From contig JAYFOZ010000002.1 of assembly GCA_034928305.1 (NCBI GenBank), forward strand, positions 310,001-374,000: a stretch of 64,000 bases of DNA. The letters are read 5' to 3'. A program made the translations under genes and the position numbers. The DNA is from Methanomassiliicoccaceae archaeon. Lineage in GTDB: Archaea > Thermoplasmatota > Thermoplasmata > Methanomassiliicoccales > Methanomethylophilaceae. Below are positions 1 through 8,920 of the stretch, piece after piece; position 1 is the first letter of the stretch; every line of letters starts with the position of its first letter. The notes under the pieces were generated by a model. It was not told the DNA's origin. It searched no databases and saw only the letters and a list, made by a program, of their open reading frames with translations.

Positions 1-2
1 TG

Positions 3-356
3 GCCGCGATCCAGGAGAAGATCGACAACCTGGAGATAGACATGCCCCCGATGAACGTGACCCTGGACGACGTGGTCAGGGGCCTAAAGTATGCAGGCGT
101 CGAAGTCCCCTCGGGAATCAGGGGAAGGATGGCGATGTGGGGGCCGATGATCGAGGAGGCGGAAGCGGCCATCATAATGGATAATGCGCCGTACAGTTTC
201 GGATGCGTCGGGTGCGAGCGATCCAACGAAATGTTGAAATATCTGATTAAAAAGAGAAACATCCCGACACTTCACGTGGTATACCCTTCCAACGAGGAGG
301 ACGCCAAGAACTTCGTCATCAGCGCCAAGGAGTTTCTGGAGGGACTAGGTAAATGA
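3..356 (+). CDS. mmp5: Methanogenesis marker protein 5 (5' end cut by window edge)
   Basis: The reading frame is open from base 3 with no stop, so the start lies outside the window and about the first 30-40 residues are missing. The visible part carries the features I associate with methanogenesis marker 5: a [18 protein letters not shown] stretch, then [20 protein letters not shown] with two cysteines (CVGC), and an acidic C-terminus. The family occurs only in methanogens and related alkane-oxidising archaea. Its biochemical role is unproven but is assumed to concern methyl-coenzyme M reductase. The stop overlaps the start of mmp15 (ATGA), indicating one transcript. I recognised the family from memory of its sequence, not by a search. 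Confidence 0.8.
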   Translation, partial: AAIQEKIDNLEIDMPPMNVTLDDVVRGLKYAGVEVPSGIRGRMAMWGPMIEEAEAAIIMDNAPYSFGCVGCERSNEMLKYLIKKRNIPTLHVVYPSNEEDAKNFVISAKEFLEGLGK

Positions 357-1576
357 CAATAAAAATCGCAGAGCTGTCTTGCGGGACAGAATACAGCAGC
401 GTGCAGCATGAGATCGAGAAGGCCGCCCTCTCGGTAGGCGCGAAGATGGTCTATCCGGATGTAAGCGTGGACGATGTGGACGATGCGGTCAAACGCTTCG
501 GGTTCAACCCCCGTTCCAATCAACTTAAGTTAATGATCGCAAGGGCAGCCTCGTTGGCCGACGGAAAATACGATGCGGACGCGGTTTTCATATGCACATG
601 CTTCAGGTGCGCCGAGGCCGCGTTGGTCAGGAACGAGCTTAGGAGGTTCATACAGGACAACACGAACCTGCCCGTCGTCACATACTCTTTCACGGAGAGG
701 CTGAAGGCCTCTCAGATGCTCACAAGGATGGAGGCGCTCGTCACCATCGTTTCGAGGAAAGAGCTGTTGGCGAGGGAGAGGCAGACAGGGCTGACCGCGG
801 GCCTGGACTCCGGTTCGAGCACCACCAAGGCCGTCATCATGCAGGACAATAAGATAATCGGAAAAGCTTGGACCGGGTCGGGGGACGTCGTCAAGTCCGC
901 AGACCAGGTGCTTATGGAAGCGATGAAACAGGCGGGAATAGAGCTCAAGGACCTGGAGGCGATAGGGACAACAGGTTACGGACGCTACACCCTGGGGAAG
1001 TACTACAATGCCAAGCTGGTACAGGAAGAGCTCACCGTCAACTCGAAAGGCGCGGTCTGGCTGGCCAACAAGCAGAGGGGGGAGGCGACCATCCTCGATA
1101 TCGGAGGTATGGACAACAAAGCGATCACAGTCCGCGACGGAGTCCCGGACAATTTCACCATGGGAGGCATATGCGCCGGCGCATCGGGACGTTTCCTGGA
1201 GATGACGGCCAAGAGGATGAAAGTGGATATCGAGGACCTCGGCCCTCTCGCGATGAAGGGAGACTGGAGGAACGCCAAGATGAACTCCTATTGCTCGATC
1301 TTCGGAATCCAGGACCTGGTCACGCAGCTCGGAGAAGGGAAAACCTTCGAGGACGTCGCGGCCGCGGCATGTCATTCCGTCGCAGAGCAGGTATACGAAC
1401 AGCAGCTTCAGGAGATCGATGTAAGGCATCCGATCATCCAGGTAGGCGGCACATCGCTCATTTCCGGCTTGGTAAAGGCGGTCGGAGAAATACTCGGCGA
1501 GATGCCGATAGTCCCGCCGGACTCTCAATATATCGGGGCGGTCGGAGGAGCATTGCTGAGTTCGGGATTCCTGTGA
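353..1576 (+). CDS. mmp15: Methanogenesis marker protein 15, BcrA/BadF/HgdC-type ATPase
   Basis: The 407-residue protein has an N-terminal domain of about 140 residues containing CTCFRC. An ASKHA-fold ATPase follows, starting at the phosphate-binding motif [12 protein letters not shown] near residue 147. The motifs [11 protein letters not shown] (about 270-280) and NSYCSIFG (about 310) supply the cysteines that bridge a [4Fe-4S] cluster in activators of 2-hydroxyacyl-CoA dehydratases. By analogy it would couple ATP hydrolysis to a low-potential electron transfer, plausibly in MCR maturation or activation. It overlaps mmp5 by four bases and mmp17 follows after nine. The family is clear; the substrate is not known to me. 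Confidence 0.9.
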   Translation: MTIKIAELSCGTEYSSVQHEIEKAALSVGAKMVYPDVSVDDVDDAVKRFGFNPRSNQLKLMIARAASLADGKYDADAVFICTCFRCAEAALVRNELRRFIQDNTNLPVVTYSFTERLKASQMLTRMEALVTIVSRKELLARERQTGLTAGLDSGSSTTKAVIMQDNKIIGKAWTGSGDVVKSADQVLMEAMKQAGIELKDLEAIGTTGYGRYTLGKYYNAKLVQEELTVNSKGAVWLANKQRGEATILDIGGMDNKAITVRDGVPDNFTMGGICAGASGRFLEMTAKRMKVDIEDLGPLAMKGDWRNAKMNSYCSIFGIQDLVTQLGEGKTFEDVAAAACHSVAEQVYEQQLQEIDVRHPIIQVGGTSLISGLVKAVGEILGEMPIVPPDSQYIGAVGGALLSSGFL

Positions 1577-1585
1577 GGTAAAGAA

Positions 1586-2152
1586 ATGGACATCACGGTT
1601 CATGGATCGGACCCGTTCGGGAATGAGGGGTACAGGGTACTTTTCGGGAACATTATGAACGATCTGGGCGAGGCTCTGGCGATCGAGAAGGCAGAGCTCG
1701 TGCTCAAGGCGGAGATCCCGCTGTTCATATTCTCCGTCAGACTGCGCGCGCAGCCTGTCAGCAAAACGATAGCGGACGTCAGCAGCCTTCGCGAAGAAGG
1801 ATCCGGGGTCCATATAACCATAACGGACGAGCGATATGCGCCGGAGATACTCAAGGCGATGTGGTCAAAGTATGGCAGGAACAGCGTAGACCAACAGACA
1901 CGTTTCGACATGTCGGTATCTAACGCCGACCTCGAGACCGTCAGCAAGACAGTGGTCGCATCAGGCGAAGAAGTCATCAAGGAGATCATAGGCTCGGTAT
2001 GGAGGTCCATGCCCGAAGGCATCAGAGTGCGCCATGTTTTCATCACCGGGACTGTTATCACGGTGGTCGCGACAGAGGAGATCATGAAGCCCGAGTACAT
2101 GAAGGAAGGGGCAGAGGTCCATATAGCGATGGGAGGTTCGGCAGATGTTTGA
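1586..2152 (+). CDS. mmp17: Methanogenesis marker protein 17
   Basis: This 188-residue soluble protein has no cysteine cluster and matches the length and opening (MDITVHGSDPFGNEGYR) of methanogenesis marker 17. The start follows GAGGTAAAGAA at a good ribosome-binding distance. Its end overlaps the start of mmp7 by eight bases. Marker 17 and marker 7 have been linked to the ATP-dependent MCR activation complex together with McrC and component A2; none of those other subunits lies in this window. The assignment rests on sequence recognition plus the conserved gene order. Confidence 0.85.
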   Translation: MDITVHGSDPFGNEGYRVLFGNIMNDLGEALAIEKAELVLKAEIPLFIFSVRLRAQPVSKTIADVSSLREEGSGVHITITDERYAPEILKAMWSKYGRNSVDQQTRFDMSVSNADLETVSKTVVASGEEVIKEIIGSVWRSMPEGIRVRHVFITGTVITVVATEEIMKPEYMKEGAEVHIAMGGSADV

Positions 2153-3086
2153 AGTTATAATGTACGATGGCGGCGTTTATCGTTCGGACGAACTTTTCGA
2201 GATGATAGAGGATGTGGGCGGAGCAGTCCTGCAGAAGATCAGAAGCTCCCAGATGCTTACAGTGACCATGTCCATTCCCAGTGAGGACAAGGAGACGGTT
2301 TCCGCACTTTGCAGGGAGATCGGAGGAGAGGTCAAAGAGGTACCGCTAGCGGGGACAGAGATAGCGGTAGTGGGTCCCACGCTGGGGCGCCACCACATGC
2401 CCCATCCGATATGCGATATAGCAGAAGCGCTCAGAAGGAAGGGTGCGCTTTCGATCGTGATGGGACTCGCCAGAGGAAGAGGAAAGCACACGTCTCAGAT
2501 ATCCGCGTCAGAGGTCGGCATCATCAACGAGTACGACGCGGCGATTTTCTGTTTCGGCAATTTTAAATCATGCATAGAGGCGAAAGCGGAGCTCATGAAG
2601 GACATCAAGATACCGCTGATCCTCGTGTGCGGTCCCAGGCCGGAGGGGCTGGAGGACTATTGCGAGGGCATAATTCCGGGCGTGGGAAGGAAATCGGAAA
2701 GGATGAGGTCGTCGGAGGAGAGGCAAAAGCTCGAAGAAATCGTCTCCATGACCGAGGAGGTACTGAAGGACAAGAGGAAGAGGATGTCCGAGGACCCTCT
2801 TTTCGTCCATCCGTCGGAAGTGAAGCAGGTACTCGAGAACTATCCGCCGATAGATATGTGCCTCAGACCGTCCCCGATAGTTCTTCACATGGACGGCCTC
2901 AGGGCGAAGATTCCGTACGACGAGAATATAGGGGCGGTCAGCGACATAATGGTCTACGACCGCAGGCTGGGAGATATCGCTAAGATAACCGAGTCTAAAC
3001 TAGACCGCAGCAGCATGCTCGTCAAGATCAAGACGGGCTCGGAGGTAGAGTACGACGATGCCCGGAACGCGGCAAGGAAACCGTAA
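2145..3086 (+). CDS. mmp7: Methanogenesis marker protein 7
   Basis: The 313-residue protein carries the characteristic middle region GPTLGRHHMPHPICDIAE followed by a Rossmann-like part (VGIINEYDAAIFCFGNF) with a conserved Cys. Marker 7 is restricted to organisms with methyl- or alkyl-coenzyme M reductase and is part of the recognised marker cluster with 5, 15 and 17. It probably acts in MCR activation in the cytoplasm. It overlaps mmp17 upstream and the GIY-YIG gene downstream by 29 bases, so the block is a tightly packed operon. The name is firm; the exact molecular role is inferred from the family. Confidence 0.88.
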   Translation: MFEVIMYDGGVYRSDELFEMIEDVGGAVLQKIRSSQMLTVTMSIPSEDKETVSALCREIGGEVKEVPLAGTEIAVVGPTLGRHHMPHPICDIAEALRRKGALSIVMGLARGRGKHTSQISASEVGIINEYDAAIFCFGNFKSCIEAKAELMKDIKIPLILVCGPRPEGLEDYCEGIIPGVGRKSERMRSSEERQKLEEIVSMTEEVLKDKRKRMSEDPLFVHPSEVKQVLENYPPIDMCLRPSPIVLHMDGLRAKIPYDENIGAVSDIMVYDRRLGDIAKITESKLDRSSMLVKIKTGSEVEYDDARNAARKP

Positions 3087-3513
3087 GGGCACCTATGTCG
3101 TTTTCATGACCCTCCCGGACGACAGCGAAATCAACGTCGGATCCCTGGGCAGGATATTCCTAAAGGCGGGCGATTACTGCTATGTCGGAAGTGCCATGAA
3201 CGGCCTCGACCAACGTGTACGCAGGCATCTGTCAAATCAAAAAAACATACGCTGGCACATTGATTATATCACGTCTTTGGCAATAAATATGGAAGCTTAT
3301 GTCTCCGAATGCCCAGGGCCAGTTCCGGAGTGCAAGATCACCGAGGTCGCAACATCACTGGGATTCGGGCCGACGGTCAAGGGTTTCGGTTCCTCGGATT
3401 GTCGCTGTTATTGTCATCTTTTATCAGTGCCAGATGCCGGAAAGATATCGCTGGTCGAAAGTCTCGGAATGAAACCGCTGGAACCCCTGTTCGCGTGCGC
3501 CCGTGAGTGGTAA
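3058..3513 (+). CDS. DUF123 / GIY-YIG nuclease-like protein
   Basis: The 151-residue protein begins its conserved core with GTYVVFMTLP and continues with GDYCYVGSAMNGLDQRVRRH, the degenerate GIY-YIG signature of the DUF123 (COG1833) family. It then has RWHIDYI and a C-terminal GFGSSDCRCYCHLL with clustered Cys and His. Members are small archaeal proteins of unproven function, sometimes fused to endonuclease III. The ATG at 3058 lies inside the end of mmp7 and no later start is available before the core, so a 29-base overlap is real. It appears to ride in the marker operon without an evident functional link. Confidence 0.8.
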   Translation: MPGTRQGNRKGTYVVFMTLPDDSEINVGSLGRIFLKAGDYCYVGSAMNGLDQRVRRHLSNQKNIRWHIDYITSLAINMEAYVSECPGPVPECKITEVATSLGFGPTVKGFGSSDCRCYCHLLSVPDAGKISLVESLGMKPLEPLFACAREW

Positions 3514-3580
3514 TCCTTATAATGTATCAGGGTCTTCAGACTCTATAATCAGTCCGCACACTGCAAAGTGGAGGGAACAA

Positions 3581-5188
3581 ATGAAGGCAAACAGTGAAGC
3601 AATTCTATCTCGTAAAGTGACTCCTGAAATGATAACCAAACTTGAGGGTATCGTAGGCAAGGACAATATCAACACGGGCGACATGGACAAAATCCTATAC
3701 AGCCATGACATGGCCCCCCTTCCTAAGGAGGCAGGCATGGCTTTCAAGAACATGCCCGATGTGATAGTAAGGCCGGAGACGGATGAGCAGGTGGCAAAGA
3801 TCGTCGCCCTCGCTTACAAAGATGGAATTCCCATCATACCCAGGGGCAACGCGACCTGGGGACTCGGCGGATGCATGCCTACCAACGGAGGCATCGTTAT
3901 AGACATGTCCTCGAAGATGAACAAGGTCCTTGAGATCAACACCGAGAGCATGTACGTAAAGGTACAGGCCGGTTGCACATGGAAAGGCGCACTCGACGAA
4001 TGCATGAAGCGCGGTTTCATAGTCGGTTCCTACCCGTCAAGCTTCCCCGCAGGGACGATCGGCGCATGGACCTCGACCAACGGAATGGGCACGGGAAGCT
4101 ACAAGTACGGCTCCGCCAAAGACAATATTCTCAACATGAAGGTCGTCCTTTCCGACGGAACTCTGATCGAGACAGGATATGACCACATCGGATCGTATAT
4201 GGCTGGTTACAACCTCAATCAGTTCTTCGCAGGTGCCGAAGGGACCCTCGGAGTTCTAACAACCGTGACCATGAGGATCTACCCCATGGGAGAGATCAGG
4301 CCCGTCGCCTACGAGTTCGATAACCTCAAGGACATGCACGGACCGATTCAGAAGATCATAGCCCATCCCAGCATCAGGCCCCTCCACATCGCTTGGTCCG
4401 ATTACCAGCACTTCGCCAACCAGAGGAAGGCCGGCATTCACGCACCCAATGTGAAGAACGTGCTTCTCGTAGCCCTTCAGGGAGATGCCAAATTCGTCGA
4501 CCTCGAGGAAAAAGAGATCGATTCGATCATATCTGAGTTCGGCGGCAAGAAGCTCGACAGGAATATCGCCGACCACGAGTGGTCAGAGAGATGCTACGAG
4601 TTCAGGGCCAGGAAGGTCGGGGTCGGAGAAATCCCCGCAGAAGTCATAGTTCCCGCCAAACACTGGGGAGAATTCGTTGACGAGTGCTACAAGGGATTCG
4701 ACGTAATGAAGATGGAGGCCGGAGGGGTCATCGGAGTAATCGTAGACCGCAGCACCGCGCTTTTCATGCCCTATTACTTCAAGGACGACGAGTCGCTGCT
4801 GGGCATGACCGCATTCTCGTTCAACTTCTACCTCGGAGACAGGGCCTCCCTCTATGGAGGAAGGACCACCGGTTTCGGAGTGTTCTTCGCCTGGAACATG
4901 GACGTCATACACGATGGAGAGACCGCCGACTTTATGAGGGACCTCAAGACCGCCCTCGACCCCCGCGACATAATGAATCCGGGGCACCTCGTCTGCGGAA
5001 AGACCAGGTTCGGCATCAACATGGGCAAGCAGCTCATGTCTTTTGGAAGCCAGCTTATCCAGGGAGTAAAGAAGCTCCTCCCGGCCGACACCACGTTCAG
5101 CGACAACCTGAAAAGATTCAGGTACAGTGAAATGGAGCACGAAGTGGAAGAGGGAAGGTTCCGCGTCCTCGGCGACGGCTCCCAGTGA
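3581..5188 (+). CDS. FAD-binding oxidase of the GlcD/D-lactate dehydrogenase type
   Basis: The frame is open from 3503, but the ATG at 3581 is preceded by GGAGGG at ideal spacing and gives a 535-residue protein that fits the family, so I choose it. The FAD-binding PCMH domain lies at about residues 60-240 (PDVIVRPETDEQVAKIVALA, RGNATWGLGG, TNGMGTGSYKYGS, GAEGTLGV). The C-terminal oxidase domain ends with the usual LDPRDIMNPG. It should oxidise a 2-hydroxy acid such as lactate or glycolate with FAD. A GlcD-like protein paired with an HdrD-like Fe-S oxidoreductase has been noted in Methanomassiliicoccales; no such partner is adjacent here. Substrate unknown. Confidence 0.85.
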   Translation: MKANSEAILSRKVTPEMITKLEGIVGKDNINTGDMDKILYSHDMAPLPKEAGMAFKNMPDVIVRPETDEQVAKIVALAYKDGIPIIPRGNATWGLGGCMPTNGGIVIDMSSKMNKVLEINTESMYVKVQAGCTWKGALDECMKRGFIVGSYPSSFPAGTIGAWTSTNGMGTGSYKYGSAKDNILNMKVVLSDGTLIETGYDHIGSYMAGYNLNQFFAGAEGTLGVLTTVTMRIYPMGEIRPVAYEFDNLKDMHGPIQKIIAHPSIRPLHIAWSDYQHFANQRKAGIHAPNVKNVLLVALQGDAKFVDLEEKEIDSIISEFGGKKLDRNIADHEWSERCYEFRARKVGVGEIPAEVIVPAKHWGEFVDECYKGFDVMKMEAGGVIGVIVDRSTALFMPYYFKDDESLLGMTAFSFNFYLGDRASLYGGRTTGFGVFFAWNMDVIHDGETADFMRDLKTALDPRDIMNPGHLVCGKTRFGINMGKQLMSFGSQLIQGVKKLLPADTTFSDNLKRFRYSEMEHEVEEGRFRVLGDGSQ

Positions 5189-5274
5189 GCACGTCCCTTC
5201 AAACTTCTTATAAAAACACCTTCCACTTCTATCCCATTTATTAAAAATCCGTTCTTTGGAATTCTATAGTTATT

Positions 5275-5292
5275 AAGATTCTAGCTAATCTT
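5275..5292. promoter_or_regulatory. Inverted repeat upstream of the metal ABC transporter
   Basis: AAGATT-CTAGCT-AATCTT is a perfect six-base inverted repeat with a six-base spacer, inside a longer, roughly symmetrical AT-rich tract (5273-5295). It ends 27 bases before the ATG of the binding protein, where an archaeal transcription start would be expected if an upstream AT-rich element (about 5237-5248) is the TATA box. A metal-responsive repressor of the DtxR/MntR type is a reasonable candidate ligand, but no such regulator is encoded nearby. Confidence 0.4.
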
Positions 5293-5319
5293 TAATAGTC
5301 GATCATTGTAGGATGCATT

Positions 5320-6234
5320 ATGAATAAAAGCGCTGTCGCAGCAGTGTCGTTGGTCGCAATGCTCGCCCTAGCGGGAACAGTTTCTGTTATTGTATTGACA
5401 AATGACAGCGATGATACGAAATATATCTACACGACGATGAGCTGGCAACAGGAAATGGTCCAGGAGATCGTCGGCGATGAGTATACTGTCGTATCTTTCT
5501 TAAAATCTAACACCAGTCCCCACGCGACCGAGATAACGCCCGGAATAGTCACATCCAGAAATACGGTGGCATATTTTGCCGTGGGCTCAGGGATCGAATG
5601 GGAAGAGGTCAATCTTAAAACTATAAGAGATCAGCAGAACGTCACCACGTTCGAATGCTGCGAAGAGCTTATCGAACTTGGAATAATGGACCCTCTTCTC
5701 GAAGGAGAGGAGCATGAGGGCACCGGAGAAGGACATGAACATGCGACGGACCCTCACGTATGGGCATCCCCGGAGCGCCTGGCACTTATAGCCGAGTACA
5801 TAAAGGATAAGATGATCGAGCTCGAAGCGGACAACGCGGCCGTATTCGAAGCGGGATGTGCCAGCTACCTGGCCAAGGTAGATGTCCTCATTCAGCTCGA
5901 AGAGGAATACCTAACAGACAAGGCTACAGGTGAAATTATCGTATGGCACCCTTCGTGGGCATACCTTCTTCCCGATAATGTAACAGAGTTGGAACTTATG
6001 GAAGTCGCTCAGTCCACCATTAATCCCACCGGAATAGCTATGCTTCAGGGGGGGACCGAAGAAAATCCGATCAATGTGTTCCTCTCCAATTCTGAAGAAA
6101 TCAATGGTCTGTCTCAGAAAAATCTTTGGGACATGCAAATATATGTAAATATCATAGTAATAAACGTGCTCGCATCAAACTGGGTCGAATATCTTGCCCA
6201 AGTGATCGAGATACTGGGAGAAAATATTTCCTAA
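5320..6234 (+). CDS. Metal (Zn/Mn-type) ABC transporter substrate-binding lipoprotein-like protein
   Basis: The 304-residue protein starts with an uncleaved-looking hydrophobic segment (residues 5-27), so it is probably anchored at the outer face of the membrane. The core follows the ZnuA/TroA cluster A-I fold: SPHATEITPG supplies the first metal-binding His, an acidic His-containing loop (GEEHEGTGEGHEHATDPH) precedes the conserved DPHVWASPE, and WHPSWAYLLP supplies another His. It would deliver a divalent metal, most likely zinc, to the transporter encoded by the next two genes. The loop rich in His and Glu is typical of zinc-binding members. Metal identity is inferred. Confidence 0.9.
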   Translation: MNKSAVAAVSLVAMLALAGTVSVIVLTNDSDDTKYIYTTMSWQQEMVQEIVGDEYTVVSFLKSNTSPHATEITPGIVTSRNTVAYFAVGSGIEWEEVNLKTIRDQQNVTTFECCEELIELGIMDPLLEGEEHEGTGEGHEHATDPHVWASPERLALIAEYIKDKMIELEADNAAVFEAGCASYLAKVDVLIQLEEEYLTDKATGEIIVWHPSWAYLLPDNVTELELMEVAQSTINPTGIAMLQGGTEENPINVFLSNSEEINGLSQKNLWDMQIYVNIIVINVLASNWVEYLAQVIEILGENIS

Positions 6235-6254
6235 AGCTACGGAGAACGGAATCA

Positions 6255-7007
6255 ATGATACCCATCGAGATAAAAGACCTGTCCGCAGGATATGACGGCA
6301 GAGCAGTGTTCAGCAACGTTAGTCTGGAGCTTAGGGAACGTGACTTCCTCGCGGTGATCGGACCGAACGGAGGCGGCAAGACGACTCTGTTCAAGGCGAT
6401 CCTGGGCCTGATAGATCCAATGTCCGGAACCGTCAAGGTGTTCGGAGAAGAACCCGTTGGTTCGGCTCGTGGAATAGGTTATGTTCCGCAGAACGAGAAC
6501 CTGGATTCGGAATATCCGATAAGTGCCAGAGAAGTAGTTCTCATGGGCATGAGGTCAAAAAAAGGAATCAGGCCGTTTTATTCCAAAGAAGACAAGGAGG
6601 CTGCCGAGAGGGCGATGGAGTACGCCGAGGTCATCGATTTCGCAGACCGCAGAATAAGCAAATTATCAGGGGGTCAACGTCAGAGGGTGTATCTGGCAAG
6701 GGCCCTTGCACCGGAACCTAAGATATTGATGCTCGACGAACCGACGGCAAGTCTGGATCCCTCGATGAAAGACTGCACCTACGACATATTAAGGAAACTG
6801 AACAAAGACGGCATTGCAATAATGCTGATAACTCATGATATGAGCAGCATATCCCACGATGTCAAACGTGTTGCCTGCATGAACCACAGGCTGATCGTAA
6901 ACGATGCACCGGAGATAACGCAAGAGATGATCGCTCTGGGATTCCACTGTATTCCCGAACTTGTGCATATCGGTAGCTGTGATTGCGGAGGTCATAACCA
7001 TGGTTGA
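6255..7007 (+). CDS. Metal ABC transporter ATP-binding protein
   Basis: The frame extends upstream to 6126, but the ATG at 6255 follows ACGGAGAACGGA and starts the protein just before the ATPase fold (IEIKDLSAGYDG), giving 250 residues. Walker A is GPNGGGKTT, the Q-loop is YVPQNE, the signature is LSGGQRQR, Walker B is ILMLDEPTA and the switch histidine is in LITHDMS. It is the energising subunit of the ZnuABC/TroABC-type importer formed with the flanking genes. The C-terminus carries CDCGGHNHG, a His/Cys tail that might bind the transported metal. It overlaps the permease gene by eight bases. Confidence 0.93.
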   Translation: MIPIEIKDLSAGYDGRAVFSNVSLELRERDFLAVIGPNGGGKTTLFKAILGLIDPMSGTVKVFGEEPVGSARGIGYVPQNENLDSEYPISAREVVLMGMRSKKGIRPFYSKEDKEAAERAMEYAEVIDFADRRISKLSGGQRQRVYLARALAPEPKILMLDEPTASLDPSMKDCTYDILRKLNKDGIAIMLITHDMSSISHDVKRVACMNHRLIVNDAPEITQEMIALGFHCIPELVHIGSCDCGGHNHG

Positions 7008-7866
7008 TTGGATCGCGGCATTCTCTATGCCATTAATTCAGAATATGTTCATAGTCGCAGCAATAGCATGTGTGCTTTGCGGAGTCGTAGGAACGCTTGT
7101 AGTAGTGAAACGAATGGTTTTTGTTACAGGAGGCATAGCCCACACGACCTTCGGAGGCGTGGGCATGGCATATTATCTGATGTCGGTTTTCGCGGTCTCT
7201 TGGTTCACGCCCACAATCGGCGCAGCTGTTTTCGCGGTCGTTTCTGCGGTCATAATGGCGCTTCCTGCTGTTTCCAAAAGGATGAGGGAAGACTCTGTGA
7301 TCGGAGTGCTATGGTCTGTCGGAATGGCACTGGGTGTGATATTCATGAGCCTGATGGATAGGTCGGTGGTCACTCCCAGATCTTTTGAGAGCATCCTTTT
7401 CGGGGATATACTGCTGGTCGGGAACACGGAGCTCAAAATCATAGCCGTCGTTACTGTAATATCATTGATCATTATCGCAGCCCTGTTCAGGGACCTACAG
7501 GTCCTGACATTCGATGAGACCCACGCCAAGCTGAGCGGCATCAATGTTACAGCTATGAACATTATACTCTACATCATTATTGCAATGACGTGCGTCGTGG
7601 CACTCAATGTAGTCGGCATAGTGATGGTAATAGCGCTCATCACGATACCTGCGGCCATGTCGAACATGTTCACGGAGAGCCTGAAAGAGATGATGATAGT
7701 ATCAGTGATTCTTTCATTGATAATGGCATTCTTCGGTCTGATAATAGCCATTGGAGCGGACATACCTCCCGGAGCCACCGTTTCTGTGACGATGGGCGTG
7801 TTGTTTATCATTGCGATAGTGGTGAAAACAGCACTTGGAAAAATTATGCAGGGGAGAGCCGAATGA
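7000..7866 (+). CDS. Metal ABC transporter permease (ABC-3 family)
   Basis: The protein has about eight hydrophobic segments and the ABC-3 family layout of ZnuB/TroC. The opening reads FIVAAIACVLCGVVGTLVVV and MVFVTGGIAHTTFGGVGMAY, followed by alternating membrane segments. The ATG at 7000 sits after GCGGAGGTCATAACC and overlaps the ATPase gene, so I prefer it to the in-frame start at 6961. It forms the membrane channel for the metal delivered by the binding protein at 5320. It converges directly on the HAD gene, with stop codons side by side (7866/7867). Confidence 0.92.
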   Translation: MVDWIAAFSMPLIQNMFIVAAIACVLCGVVGTLVVVKRMVFVTGGIAHTTFGGVGMAYYLMSVFAVSWFTPTIGAAVFAVVSAVIMALPAVSKRMREDSVIGVLWSVGMALGVIFMSLMDRSVVTPRSFESILFGDILLVGNTELKIIAVVTVISLIIIAALFRDLQVLTFDETHAKLSGINVTAMNIILYIIIAMTCVVALNVVGIVMVIALITIPAAMSNMFTESLKEMMIVSVILSLIMAFFGLIIAIGADIPPGATVSVTMGVLFIIAIVVKTALGKIMQGRAE

Positions 7867-8544
7867 TCATATCCGCTCGAGCAATGCTCCGACTCCTCCG
7901 ACCACATCTGTGACCCCTGCGTCTTTCCAGTCTTTCAGAGTGCAGTTGCCCGAGAGGACACCTACGAATGCTGCCCCTGAATCGCGGGCAGTGTACCAGT
8001 CGCTAAGATTGTCTCCTAGATACAGGATTTCTTCTGGCTTCACGCCCAACTCTTTAGCAAGATTTCTCATTGCTATCGGCGAGGGTTTGGCGTCGCAATA
8101 TGGATGGTCGTCCCTGCAGACGACGGCATCGAAACGCTCATATATGCTCCAGATCGCCAGAACCGATTCGGCGTAATCTCTGCCACCCCTGGTCAGGATA
8201 CCCACTTTGTATCCAGCACGCTTAAGCGCATCCATGGTCTCGACGGCTAGAGGAAAGGGCGACGCGTCTAGATAGTACTGTTTTTCAATCTCCGTGCTTC
8301 GGTCATTGATCTTTTTAATGATATCTTCGACGTCGTCCCATCGACCGGCGTCGTATATCCATCCATAAATGGGGACCTTTGTCAGGCGTCCGTCCTGTTT
8401 CCAATTATGTTCTCCCATCGGGATGTTCTCTTCTTTCATCACATCGGCCACTACATTGTGAAGTCTGGGATAATCGACACGTGTGTTCATGAAAGTGCCG
8501 TCCATGTCAAAACCGACAGCCTTGATATGGGGTTCCAACGCCAT
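7867..8544 (-). CDS. HAD-superfamily hydrolase
   Basis: The 225-residue protein has the haloacid dehalogenase motifs in order: motif I GFDMDGTFMNT near residue 13, motif II LTRGG, a lysine in CDAKPSP (motif III), and motif IV YLGDNLSDWYTA. The layout is that of phosphoglycolate phosphatase-like enzymes with an alpha-helical cap. It should dephosphorylate a small metabolite in the cytoplasm. The substrate cannot be read from the sequence. The gene stands alone, convergent with the metal transporter operon. Confidence 0.85.
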   Translation of the reverse strand: MALEPHIKAVGFDMDGTFMNTRVDYPRLHNVVADVMKEENIPMGEHNWKQDGRLTKVPIYGWIYDAGRWDDVEDIIKKINDRSTEIEKQYYLDASPFPLAVETMDALKRAGYKVGILTRGGRDYAESVLAIWSIYERFDAVVCRDDHPYCDAKPSPIAMRNLAKELGVKPEEILYLGDNLSDWYTARDSGAAFVGVLSGNCTLKDWKDAGVTDVVGGVGALLERI

Positions 8545-8590
8545 GGAAGCTAATGTGCCACGTGATTAATAATGTTAATGCGGGACAGGT

Positions 8591-8597
8591 AAAAAAA
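8591..8597 (-). terminator. Oligo-U terminator of rnpB
   Basis: On the minus strand a run of seven T residues follows directly after the closing half of the P1 helix of the RNase P RNA. This is a typical archaeal terminator. Confidence 0.6.
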
Positions 8598-8599
8598 GA

Positions 8600-8900
8600 G
8601 TCATGTGAGAGTAGTAGCCCCCCTTCTGTTTCAGGCGGCATTCGACTAATGCACCCTACCCGCCGGTCCAGGGCAAATCATCCCGGCTGTATGAGCTTGC
8701 TCCGATGAGGTGTCGCCGTTTCACCAAATCTCCGGGAACGTCACTGTCTTCAGATCATTCTTTTTACCGGAGCTGTGTCGTTTCTGGGCCCTTGCCAAGG
8801 CTCTCGCCCCGCAGCATTTCGCTGCTCATCTTGCCCTCGGAGGAGGGAACTTCCTCAGCTGGACCGAAGTCCTACCGTCAGCCGCCCTCTCTCTCATGAC
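8600..8900 (-). ncRNA. rnpB: RNase P RNA
   Basis: Reading the minus strand, the conserved RNase P elements appear in order. GAGGAAGUUCCCUCC comes near the 5' part, GGUGAAACGGCGACA is the CR-IV-like element, and AAACAGAAGGGGGGCUAC near the 3' end is the CR-V element with its ACAGAA. The two ends can form helix P1: GUCAUG plus GAGAG at 8900-8885 pairs with CUCUC plus CAUGAC at 8611-8600. These pairings set the boundaries, giving about 301 nucleotides. The RNA is the catalytic subunit that matures tRNA 5' ends. It fills most of the protein-free gap between the HAD and SPFH genes. Confidence 0.88.
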
Positions 8901-8920
8901 GCCCGCCAATCAATAAACGA

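Noticed and set aside
530-1813. Long minus-strand open frame of 427 codons
   Set aside because: It lies antisense to mmp15, which has clear family motifs; the translation is Arg/Asp-rich and resembles nothing. A shadow of GC-biased codons.
8705-8916. Small plus-strand open frames
   Set aside because: They are antisense to the RNase P RNA and show no protein signature.
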